Shown here piece after piece: positions 1-9,007 of a stretch of 64,000 nt of DNA; within the stretch, counting starts at the first letter, position 1; the number at the start of each line of letters is the position of its first letter. The stretch comes from Prillingera fragicola (taxonomy: Eukaryota > Basidiomycota > Tremellomycetes > Trichosporonales > Trichosporonaceae), in contig BEDY01000003.1 in NCBI GenBank assembly GCA_002335605.1, positions 1,550,001 to 1,614,000 of the forward strand. The letters run 5' to 3'. A program made the position numbers and the translations under genes. The notes below the pieces were generated by a model, which saw only the letters and a list, made by a program, of their open reading frames with translations, was not told the DNA's origin and made no database searches.

Positions 1-232
1 CTCTGACCATCAAATTGCCTAATAACCAGCAAAGGATGCTAACAAGTGATGATGGCGACGAGAAAGGTGCCACAGTCAAGACAGAGGCGCACTGAGGCGG
101 TCGCTTGTGTGTACCCTCTCGTGCCAGTCACACAGCTCTCAAGAGGGTTCTCGAGAGCTCTCGAGAGCAAGCATATCGTGAGAACGACCCCCACTTCCCT
201 CTCCTCATCATCGTCATCGACCAGCGCGCATC

Positions 233-1124
233 ATGTCGAACTCTCCGCGGCTCTCTCGCGCACCCGAGTCGCCATCGTCGCCTGCAGGGCTGGCTGACAA
301 CTACCTCGCCGCAGCTCTCTACTGCCCACCCGTACCGCGGCTCCCAGCTCCAGAGAGAATCACTCTAGGCTGCTCCTGCTGCCCACCCGTCCTTGGCCCG
401 AGTTCAGACCATAATGACCAGCTCAGCGCAGAGCTACCCTCCGCCACGCGTCGTAAACGCACAACAGCCGAGAAACGCGCACTGGCGATCCCACAAAACG
501 CAGGACCAGACCTCTTTGTTCTCGGCCGCCCGTGCTGTTCTCCGTTTGTCTTTGGTCTTCGCCCACCCTACACCCCCGAGCATGTCCGCTGGAACGCGGT
601 TGGTGAGGTTGACGAAGCAGCTTACCTCGCACGAGCCGATATTCTGCTCTCTACGGTATCCCCAGTTGAGGCAGATCAAGACGCTGCAGACCCCGACGAC
701 GACGTTCTTGCCCCACCCCCCCTCAAACAGGAGGTAATTGACCTCACGTCTGATACGGAAGATCCTCCTCCCAAGCGGCGCGCGACTACTCCGGCACCTG
801 CACACCACCCCAAGCGGCACCGCGAACACCTCCAGCATGATCCGACCCCAACCCCGTTGCGCGAGATCTCTCCCGGTCCTTTTCTGGTGTTCAAGGACAC
901 GCAGGGCTGGACGGCGCAGCAGACCAGTACTCTGTGGAAGGCACAGGTACGGCGTTTCTTGAACCTCAAGCTGACAGCAGCTATATTACGGGGATGGCAA
1001 GAACTGGAACGGCGTCGTCGCGGCCGTAAATGCTGAACCCAAGTATAGCGGTGGAGTGCAGAAGAGTGCCAGCGAGTGTAGGCACAAGTGGCAGAGGGAG
1101 AGGATCAAGGTGTGGAAACGCTGA
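233..1124 (+). CDS. Myb/SANT-like domain protein with SUMO-interaction-type motif
   Basis: Spliced as 233..946 and 981..1124, giving 285 residues from the ATG at 233. Most of the protein is proline-, serine- and charge-rich and looks disordered. Near the middle, EVIDLTSDTED matches the hydrophobic-acidic SUMO-interaction motif and is followed by a basic patch (PPPKRR). The last ~70 residues carry regularly spaced tryptophans (GWTAQQTSTLWKA, then YYGDGKNWNGVV, then SECRHKWQRERIKVW), which is the pattern of a Myb/SANT helix-turn-helix unit. It becomes visible only when the 34-nt intron 947..980 is removed; unspliced, the frame stops at 1036. The acceptor could also be at 977, which keeps the frame. 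It is convergent with aprataxin. A nuclear chromatin or transcription role is inferred. The exact family is unknown and the start could lie further upstream. Confidence 0.6.
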
Positions 1125-1304
1125 GAGCAGAGACTGGCTCACTGCTTGCCCGTACCGGTTGTCTAACGCCCTTGAGCATTGAATGTGGGCTGTAAGGTGC
1201 AAAACGTATAGTGGAATATCGAACGTCTACATTTGGCAGTCTATGCCATCTGCTGCCTGAAAACAGCTGCCCTACAGTCACGAGAGACCGCGCAACCCTC
1301 GCTC

Positions 1305-2023
1305 TCACCTCTTAATCTCACGCGCAAACTCGTCCTCCAAATGTCGCTTGAGCGCAGGGATATTGCCAAAGGAGTCGCCACACTTGAAGCAAGTCAGTGG
1401 GCTGGCCAGCAGTGGGTCTTTCGCCTTCAAGCTCTGCCTGTCAGCTCATATCTCGTAGACAGTGTACCCACGACTGCACGCTCCTCAAGTATTGCTGGAT
1501 TCTTGATCCATCCCTGGACCTCTCTCAAGCTGATGAAGAAGCCGTGATCGGGTCGGAACGAGTTGTAGTGCTTCTTCGTCTTGAGAGTTGGAGAGACGAG
1601 GTCGTCTGAGATAATGTGCAGGTGAAGGTGGCTAGCATTAGCTTCTGCACAGGCCATCCTAGCTTACCGCATGGAAGGCACTGCGTGAAATCCCACGTTG
1701 ATCCCCCACTCCACGCCATGCGTCTTGGTCATTTCATCGCGCACCATCTCCTGGACTTCGTCCGCCGCGGCTGCCAATGCGTCGAGCACGGTTGGCGCGC
1801 TGGGGTGCACCAAAAGCGAAGCAAGCGAGTCGAGATCACGTTCTTGAGTTTCTGGTGCTGGAGGAAAGGGGAGTTTAGGAAGGACGAGGAAATGGTACAT
1901 TGCTTTGGGGTAGGCGTCGAAGACGGTCAGCGTGTCCGGCGTGGTGAAGAGGAGGGTAGATGGTGAGAGGGAGTGGGATGGGTTTGGGAGGCGAGCAAAG
2001 TCGCGCAAGGCAAATAGGGCCAT
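1305..2023 (-). CDS. HNT3: Aprataxin-like DNA deadenylase (HIT domain plus C2H2 zinc finger)
   Basis: Exons 2023..1668, 1631..1472 and 1433..1305 give 214 residues. The first exon has the HIT-fold strand YHFLVLPK and a helix rich in DEVQEMVRDEM. The junction restores GFHAVPSMRHLHLHIIS, which contains the HxHxH catalytic histidine triad, followed by LKTKKHYNSF, typical of aprataxin rather than general HIT hydrolases. The last exon encodes CFKCGDSFGNIPALKRHLEDE, the C-terminal zinc finger. Aprataxin removes AMP from 5' ends left by abortive DNA ligation and acts in nuclear single-strand break repair. Introns are 36 and 38 nt; the second donor could lie 3 nt upstream without changing frame. The gene is divergent from the disordered protein at 2348. 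The domain order and motifs make the call firm. Confidence 0.92.
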
Positions 2024-2347
2024 CTTGAATGAGACTCGGAGAGACGAAATGGCTTGAGGATGCAGTGAAAGAGCTGTAAGAGGCAATGGGCAGAAGCAAG
2101 AGATGAGGTGGACACGCTGAGTGGAGGCAAGATTCTGACAACCGTGCCTGGATTTGAGTGAGGGTTGCTTGCAACGAACGACACCATCTCTCCTGCCATC
2201 ATCTACGTTTTCTCTCTCCATTCTCAATCTCATTGCATCATCTCTCTACACGGCATAGTTGTGGATCTATTATCTTGTACACGCAGCATCGACTCCAGCA
2301 TCCTCCTCGACCCCGACCCAGCACAACGACCGTCAAATCCTGCATCA
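2024..2347. promoter_or_regulatory. Divergent intergenic region, HNT3 / disordered protein
   Basis: 324 bp between two divergent start codons, with C/T-rich tracts approaching the plus-strand ATG. No clear TATA box or named site was seen. Confidence 0.4.
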
Positions 2348-3658
2348 ATGCCCGCCCGGCCCCCACGCACCCGGCGCGCCTCAGCCATGACCTCCTCCTC
2401 CCCCGTCAAACCTCACGCCTCGTCAAGCTCAGGCTTTGGCCCAGCTCCCTCACCGCCAGGCGCACCCTCACCAGGCGGCGACAGCGCGAGCTCTGGCCTC
2501 ACACCGCCGCCACCAGAAAGCGACCGGATTGAGCCGCCCGCGGACGCGCCGAGCCCGCTCTCGAGCTCTGGTGCGCCGAGTCCCTCACCTCCTATGCCGG
2601 AAGAGTCTGAGAGGCCAGAAACATCACCTGCGCCGATCAAGCTCAAGCTGAACCTTGGTGTCACGAAGCCTGCCGATGGTTCCGAGGAGCCGCCAGCCAA
2701 GCGGAAGCGCGAGCCGCCGAAGGCCAGGGAGGCTAAGGCCGAGGGGAGCCAGGCGGCTGCTAAGCGTTCAGCGCGAAAGGGAAAGAAGGCTGAAGCAGCC
2801 GAGGAGGTGCCAGCCTCCGGGGCCGACGACGCATACACTCCCGACGAGCCTGTGCCGAAGAAGAAGAAGCGGAGGGTGATGGCGAGTGACAGCGAGAGCC
2901 CCGAGGCGGCGCCGGTGGACCTGCACAAGGAGGATGAGGCTATGGTCGAGGACACTTCTGAGGACAAGCCAGCAACACCCGCTGGCGACGGCGAAGCCAA
3001 GCCCAAGGAGAAGCAGGAGAAGCGCAAACTCAAGGCGACAAAGTCTACTGAGGCATCTAAACCTGCCGACTTGTTCAACGACGACGAGCCCACTCCTCAG
3101 TCCTCCTCACAGCCCAGCTCGCAGCCCAAGCCAGCACAGAAAGACAAACGGCCACCGCCACAGCCCAAACCCAAGCGCCGCCCCGAAGACTCCCCAAAGC
3201 CCGCAACCGGCACACCCAACGCCGCAGCCCCCGCCGGTCCCCGTCCCTCCCTCCTCGCCTCGACCCTGTCGCGCTTCACGGCCAACAAGTCTACAGGCAG
3301 TGTGCCAGACAGGAAGGAGGACAAACCCGAAGAACGCCCACGCGCCGGCGGATGGGGGGAGGAATTTGTCATGTCTGCGCAGCAGCAGCGGGAATACGCT
3401 GCGGCGCAGGTCAATCGGTCGTTTGACGCTGCTCAGCGGACCAAGGCGGCGGCGCATCCTTTGAATCTCCAGGAAGCCAAGGACGCGTATGCGGCCGATG
3501 CTGTGAGGGCGGCGCTGGCTGGAGGGAACGGGGAGCTGACGGATCAGAAGGCATTTGGTGCGCGGAGGAGCATACCTGTCTACGGGACTGGGATTGTTAC
3601 TACTGGCAGGCCAAGTGAGATGGTGGCGGCTGTGCTGGCTGGGAAGGCGAGGTATTAG
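2348..3658 (+). CDS. Basic, disordered protein of unknown function
   Basis: One uninterrupted exon of 436 residues from the ATG at 2348; the open frame continues upstream but has no earlier ATG. The first 300 residues are low-complexity: proline/serine-rich, then repeated lysine/arginine clusters (PAKRKREPPKAREAKA, VPKKKKRRVMASDSESPE) resembling nuclear localisation signals and acidic phospho-sites. The only ordered-looking part is the last ~120 residues, starting near RPSLLASTLSRFTANK and continuing through GGWGEEFVMSAQQQREY to the C-terminus PSEMVAAVLAGKARY. That segment is alanine-rich, probably helical, and is the best candidate for conserved function. Nuclear location is inferred from composition. 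I do not recognise the family. It is convergent with the GW-repeat gene. Confidence 0.7.
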   Translation: MPARPPRTRRASAMTSSSPVKPHASSSSGFGPAPSPPGAPSPGGDSASSGLTPPPPESDRIEPPADAPSPLSSSGAPSPSPPMPEESERPETSPAPIKLKLNLGVTKPADGSEEPPAKRKREPPKAREAKAEGSQAAAKRSARKGKKAEAAEEVPASGADDAYTPDEPVPKKKKRRVMASDSESPEAAPVDLHKEDEAMVEDTSEDKPATPAGDGEAKPKEKQEKRKLKATKSTEASKPADLFNDDEPTPQSSSQPSSQPKPAQKDKRPPPQPKPKRRPEDSPKPATGTPNAAAPAGPRPSLLASTLSRFTANKSTGSVPDRKEDKPEERPRAGGWGEEFVMSAQQQREYAAAQVNRSFDAAQRTKAAAHPLNLQEAKDAYAADAVRAALAGGNGELTDQKAFGARRSIPVYGTGIVTTGRPSEMVAAVLAGKARY

Positions 3659-3890
3659 CTAGAGTGAGCGTGGTGAGCGAGGAGCAAGGAGGCGATAGAG
3701 ACATGTCACATTTTGTCTTCTTGTACGATGTGCTACAGTGCCGACAACCTCGTACAGGCTGGGCGGGGCATGAGTGGGCCAAGGTATGTCACAAGATGGC
3801 GCGATGGATGGTCGAGGTGTCTATAGGTGCGCGAGATGCAATCGAAAGGCGCGTAGAGTCTAGAGTGAAAGGTGTCTGGGTCGTGGTAGT

Positions 3891-5619
3891 CTACCACCCG
3901 TCAAAGCCATCGTCTTCGACATCGGAGGGCGCGTGCATGGGCCCAGCATAGGGCTCGTTATCAGGCGACTCGGGCCGCTGAACAGGTGCTGGCGGGGTGT
4001 AGGCGTAGGCGGGGTGGAAGCGCTGGTGACGCGTAGTGAAACCGCGTTCATTGTTGTGGCGCGGACCGTGCGGGTCGCGTGTGGCATATGCGTTGCTGTT
4101 CGGGGAGGGGGTCGAGATGTTCCCGCCTGGTGCGGTGGAACCGTAAGCGCTTTCGACGCGGAGGGCGTTGGCTGACACGGGCGAGGCGTCGTACTGGGAT
4201 CCCCAGGCTCTGCGTCGAGTGGGATCGACGATACGTGGGGCTGAGCCAGGGAGGGAGTCGATGGTGTGCCAAGCCGGGCGGGGAGAGTCAGCCTCGACGG
4301 TGCGGGCTGGGCGGAGGGGGACCTGCGGCGACGAGCTTGGGACGGGGAGGCCCAGCATCCGCAGGCGGTCGGGGTGCATTCCAGGGCCGCGACTGGAGGG
4401 GGTTGATGCTTCGGTAAAGGAGTCGCGACCAGGCTCGCGAGGAGTGGGAGCACGGGGAGATTCCCATGAGTTGGAGCACTCCTCCTGGAACTGGCTGGTG
4501 CCCCGAAAGTTGGACTGATTGTTGTTGCAGTCCCTGTTGAGGCTCTCCTCATTGGAAAGGCCTTTGATAGACAGGCCATGCATGGGCAGGCGATCAGGGT
4601 GGATAGCGGGACCGCGGTGGGTCGGTGCTCCAGAGAACGGACTGCGAGGCGGTTCACGTCTGGGCAACTCCCAAGAGCTGGCAGGTTCTTGACGGGTGGG
4701 AGATTCCCAACTGTCACCTGCTCGGTTAGCCAGGTCAGTGTCAGCGAGAAGCCATACGTGTAGGAGCATGGGCACTCTCCCCGTTCCAACGCCCATCAGT
4801 GTTGGTGGCACCGCCACGAGCATTGCTCTGTCCCCCATCTTTGGCCCCTGCTGCCGCCTCTTCGTTCGTATCACCATAAGCTGAGAAACCTCCATGGCCG
4901 GCCGCGTCGTTGGCCGAAGGAGCGGGTTGGCTCCAGTCCCCACATTCGCTCCTGGTTGTCTGCTGGTTGGCGGAGGAGGGAGCACCCCAGCCGCCGTCGT
5001 CGCTAGCGCCACTGCTGTCCTGGTTGTCCTGGATCTCGCCCCACGACTCGCCCATTTGAGTAGCTGGCTCGGCGCGGCTTCCCCAGCCGGAGTCCTGCGC
5101 CTGACCCAAACCAGCACCGGCGGCAGAGCCACTCCCCCGGCCAACCGAGGTGCTGCTAGCAGCGGGAGCGCTCCTGCTAGAGTAGTTAACGCTAACGGAG
5201 TCGGCCGAACCGCTCCCCGCACGACTACCCCAGCCGTTGTCCCGCGCGCGCCGACCCGGGCGGCCGAGACCGACACCATTAGGGCCTCCAGTAGAAGGAG
5301 GACGGAGAGCGCCCGAGGGCGTGCCAAACATGCCTGAGCCTTTCACCTCCGCGAAAGCCGCCGCGAGCTCATCTGTCGCGTCTTTGACTGAGACGCTCGT
5401 GTACCGAACTGGCTGCCAGTCGACGTAGCTGCCCGAAGAGGCTGTGCGGTTCTTCTGGCCGGGATCGGCCGTGGGGGGTGAAGGAGTGGTGTGGAGTTCG
5501 GTTTCCGAGCTCGTTGTTAGTAGGCTCTCAGGTGCTGTCGCTTACCCTTCAATCCCATGGCAGTTGTCTAGCGCGGAGATTGGGTGGTGAGGTGGCTGCT
5601 CCCTCTCGAAGAATGCCAT
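3891..5619 (-). CDS. GW/WG-repeat protein, candidate Argonaute-hook (GW182/Gwo1-like)
   Basis: Exons 5619..5546, 5509..4758 and 4717..3891 give 550 residues. Intron 1 (36 nt) has a perfect TACTAAC branch site; intron 2 is 40 nt. The N-terminus contains a short ordered-looking stretch (SYVDWQPVRYTSVSV followed by DATDELAAAF). The rest is glycine/serine/asparagine-rich and disordered, with 13 tryptophans mostly flanked by small or acidic residues: DNGWGSR, DSGWGSR, GESWGEI, DGGWGAP, CGDWSQP, DSWESP, NSWESP and RRAWGSQ among them. Evenly spread tryptophans in such a background are the signature of Argonaute-binding GW proteins, and Cryptococcus has a GW protein (Gwo1) tied to its Argonaute. The role is inferred from composition only. 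Its neighbour at 5808-6596 carries a PAM2 motif. Confidence 0.7.
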
Positions 5620-5807
5620 GTTGAGCTCAGAAGATGGGGTCTGTGTTGAAGCTGGCAGCGCATCACGGAAGGTTAGCATTCTCTCGTGACATTCTCACGC
5701 GCGTCAACAGTGAGAGGTAAATATGCACAAAGGCAGAGAACACGCAGGGCAAGGGGGAATAATATGCACATAGGGCAGGACACGGCATTATAAGCAATAT
5801 GACGGGC

Positions 5808-6596
5808 TCACTGGTGTTTGTCGTCGCTAGGCTTCTGGCTCCACTCGTTCTTGCTGATAGCGGCCAGCTTGCGTTCACGAGCTTCCTGGCGGTACCGCTC
5901 AGTCTCCTTGTCGGCCTTTGCGCGAGCTTCGTCTCTTTGAGCTTTGGCCTCGCGTTCTGCTGCTTGAGCCTTTGCCTGAGCGTCACGCTCTGCTGCAACA
6001 CTTGCTTCGTAGCGATCCCGATCGGCGTCAATTTCCTGCAAAGGCGTGTCAGTGCGTGTTTCACGCCCAGACGCCGCAGCACCAATTCTCACTGCTGCAC
6101 GTTTCTGGTCCTGCTCGGCCCTCAAAGCCATGGACTTGAGCTTAGCGTCGATTTCTGCGGTAGAGCGAGTCTGCAAGAGACCCTGTGAGCATGTGGGCAT
6201 TGGGTGGGTGTGGGCGGAGTGACTCACCTGTGTCACGGTTTGGGGAGTCGACGTTCTTGATGGAGGCTTCTTGCTGTTGTTATTGCTGTTGCTGTTGTTG
6301 CTGCGCGAGCCCTTGCGGTTGTCGCCACGTGAGCGTGAGGATGGGGTGGATGCCGTGGATGACGACGGCGGTGGGTTGCGGCGAGAGACGTGGGATTTTC
6401 CGCCTGTACATTTAGATTTGGATGAGACGGAGCACTTACGAGGCTTGTTGATGTCCTGCGGAGGTGCAGCCGGAGGTGGAACTGCAGCCTTTGGTGGTGG
6501 TGGTGCAGGAGTAAATGCTGGAGCGGTGGGATTGAGCTTTGGCTTTTCCTTTACTGCGTCAGCTGCGGGGGCCATTTGGTCTAGGTAGGACACCAT
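5808..6596 (-). CDS. PAM2-motif coiled-coil protein (candidate poly(A)-binding-protein partner)
   Basis: Best model: exons 6596..6440, 6403..6228, 6182..6093 and 6035..5808, 216 residues. A second in-frame ATG at 6575 is an alternative start. Residues ~20-32 read KLNPTAPAFTPAP, matching the PAM2 consensus LNxxAxEFxP (here the E is A) that binds the MLLE domain of poly(A)-binding protein. A polyproline segment, a basic Ser/Asn-rich linker and a long acidic/basic coiled coil (EIDADRDRYEASVAAERD onward to KNEWSQKPSDDKHQ) follow. Removing the 57-nt intron 6092..6036 joins two coiled-coil segments cleanly. The third exon has two possible acceptors 12 nt apart. The unspliced frame is also open throughout, so intron retention would still give protein. 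A role in mRNA metabolism is inferred from PAM2. Confidence 0.65.
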   Translation of the reverse strand: MVSYLDQMAPAADAVKEKPKLNPTAPAFTPAPPPPKAAVPPPAAPPQDINKPRKCSVSSKSKCTGGKSHVSRRNPPPSSSTASTPSSRSRGDNRKGSRSNNSNSNNNSKKPPSRTSTPQTVTQVSHSAHTHPMPTCSQGLLQTRSTAEIDAKLKSMALRAEQDQKRAAVRIGAAASGRETRTDTPLQEIDADRDRYEASVAAERDAQAKAQAAEREAKAQRDEARAKADKETERYRQEARERKLAAISKNEWSQKPSDDKHQ

Positions 6597-7296
6597 ACTG
6601 TACAGAGAGAGAGAGCACTCAAGGAATGGGGGGTTGGGCAGTGGAGGAAGGATTGGATGGAGAACAGAAAGTTTGGAAGAATGCAGGGGAATAGGATGGA
6701 ATCAGAAGGGGGAGGAAGGTGGAGGTCCGAGTATCTCTCTCTGTGCAGTAGTATGCGCCCCGCAGCTGAATGTGCAGGTGACTGTAGTCTAGTCGACGCA
6801 GATGATGGCGAGCTGCCCAAGAACGACGATCAAACAAAGTAGTGTCTGGCTCTGGGCCACCTCCACCAGCCAGGGCCCCACCCCCGCGTCGGCCTCGTCG
6901 GCACTCGGAACCATCCGGCGTTATTGAACCGTGGCAGATTAGCGACCTTCCCCGATCCACAGTGCCATTGCCGCCGGTAACAGCATCTCCCAGCCAATCA
7001 CAGACCGTTGCTCCCCCCACATTGGCATCGTTGACGCTGCTCCGTCATGGCAGCCGCCCACTGGGGGGAACAGCAGCTCCTGCCGCCGCCTTGTTCCCTC
7101 GTCTTCCAGGGTGGAAACAGTGTCATTCCTACCTTCCTTGTCCTCCTCCCATTCTTCCCCTTTGCTCCGACGCACAGAATCAAATAACTCGTGAGTACTC
7201 GTAGCCCCCGCTACTCTCTCTGCTTCTTCATCACTGACATCCTGGTCTCTCTCTCTCTCTCTCTCTCTCTGCACTTGCACGTTCTTTCCCACCGTA
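6597..7296. promoter_or_regulatory. Divergent promoter region, PAM2 gene / PGK
   Basis: 700 bp between two divergent starts. It holds a pure TC tract (7246-7270) just before the PGK start codon, typical of strongly expressed fungal genes. Open frames here are proline/serine-rich and unconvincing as genes. Confidence 0.5.
7246..7270 (+). repeat. (TC)n tract in PGK leader
   Basis: About 12 TC dinucleotides lying 26 bp before the upstream PGK ATG; probably core promoter or 5' leader sequence. Confidence 0.8.
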
Positions 7297-8744
7297 ATGT
7301 CTGCCCCTCAACTCTCTCGCTCTACCTCGACCATTGTCTTTGGCTCGGTTCTGGTCGCCCTTGTTGCTTACCTCGCCTACACCTCGCCTGCTCTCCGCGG
7401 TGCTGCTTCATCTGCCTCGTCGTCGTCAAAAGACAAAATGTCGCTCTCGAACAAGCTCTCCATCTCGGACGTTGACCTCAAGGGCAAGCGTGTCCTTATC
7501 CGTGTCGACTTCAACGTCCCCCAGGACAAGAAGACTGGCGAGATTACCAACCCTGCCCGTATCACTGCCGCTCTCCCCACCATCAAGTACGCTATCGACA
7601 ATGGCGCCAAGTCGGTCATTCTCATGTCGCACCTCGGCCGCCCCGACGGCTCGGTCAACGAGAAGTTTACCCTCAAGCCCGTTGCCGAGAAGCTCCAGGA
7701 GCTCCTCGGCAAGGACGTCAAGTTCCTCAAGGACTGCGTTGGCGAGGAGACCACCAAGGCCGTCAACGAGGGCAAGGACGGACAGGTCTTCCTCCTTGAG
7801 AACCTCCGTTTCCACATTGAGGAGGAGGGCAAGGGCGTCAAGAACGGCGAGAAGGCCAAGGGTGAGTCGCCAGCCATTCTCAGGATCACGTGTAGTGGCT
7901 GACCATGTGTCTAGCCAACGACGCCGACGTCAAGAAGTTCCGTGCTGGTCTCACCGAGCTCGGCGACGTCTACGTCAACGACGCCTTTGGCACTGCTCAC
8001 CGTGCCCACTCGTCCATGGTCGGCGTCGACCTCCCCCAGCGCGCTTCGGGCTTCCTCATGAAGAAGGAGCTCGAGTACTTTGCCAAGGTCCTCGAGTCGC
8101 CCGACCGCCCCTTCCTTGCCATCCTCGGCGGTGCCAAGGTGAAGGACAAGCTCCAGCTCATCGAGTCGATGCTGGACAAGGTCAACAAGCTCATCATCTG
8201 CGGTGGCATGGCCTTTACCTTCAAGAAGACTCTTGACGGTGTCTCGATCGGCGACTCGCTCTTTGACGAGGACGGCTCCAAGGTCGTCGCCGACCTGGTC
8301 AAGAAGGCCAAGGAGAAGAACGTCGAGCTCATCCTCCCCGTCGACTACATTACCGCCAAGGGCTTCAAGGACGAGAAGGCCGGCACCTACACCGACGCCC
8401 AGGGCATTCCCGACGGCGAGATGGGTCTCGACTGCGGACCCGAGTCGAACAAGCTGTTCGCCAAGGCCGTCAAGGAGTCCAAGACTATCCTCTGGAACGG
8501 CCCCGCCGGTGTCTTTGAGTTTGACAACTTCTCGGGCGGCTCAAAGGCCCTCCTCGACGCCACCATTGACGCGTGCTCGAACGGCGCTACCGTCATTGTC
8601 GGCGGTGGTGACACTGCCACCCTCGTCGCCCAGGCCGGCAAGGAGGACAAGCTCTCGCACGTCTCGACTGGTGGCGGTGCCTCGCTCGAGCTCCTCGAGG
8701 GCAAGACCCTCCCTGGTGTTGCCGCCCTCTCGGAGAAGAAGTAA
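7297..8744 (+). CDS. PGK1: Phosphoglycerate kinase with N-terminal membrane-anchor extension
   Basis: Exons 7297..7861 and 7915..8744 (53-nt intron) give 464 residues, against about 416 for usual PGK. The enzyme converts 1,3-bisphosphoglycerate and ADP to 3-phosphoglycerate and ATP in glycolysis. Hallmarks are [61 protein letters not shown] and the nucleotide loop GGGDTATL. The canonical cytosolic start is the ATG at 7438 ([14 protein letters not shown]). In the same frame, an upstream ATG adds 47 residues containing a ~20-residue hydrophobic stretch ([16 protein letters not shown]) and a Ser-rich linker. Codons in the extension are as C-ending as in the enzyme, which argues that it is translated. 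It could be a signal anchor, with leaky scanning giving both forms. Confidence 0.95.
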
Positions 8745-9007
8745 AATGGCTCTCTAGATTTGACAGAGACGTAGGATGCATGCATAGTTGCAGCATACTG
8801 GTGGACGTGGTTGAGGAATTCACGTGTCGAGCCGGGCACACGCAGCACAAATGATCATGAGACTAAAGTCTGACCCGTCAGAGCAAGAGAGCAGCTAAGC
8901 CCGAACACAGAAGGTAAAAGGAGTCACAAGCACTAGGATCCGCAGACGCGCCCCACAGAATCGTCAGAGCGAGAATAGAGCATACAATAACATGACAGGC
9001 AGAATCC

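Noticed and set aside
2413..3093. Long minus-strand open frame opposite the basic disordered protein
   Set aside because: Mirror of GC-rich codons in the plus-strand gene; Ser/Gly-rich translation typical of antisense shadows.
6842..7204. 120-codon plus-strand open frame in the PGK promoter
   Set aside because: Proline/serine composition follows GC-rich promoter sequence; no ATG in good context, no motif, overlaps other open frames.
7377..7889. Minus-strand open frame across the PGK first exon
   Set aside because: Shadow of strongly biased PGK codons.
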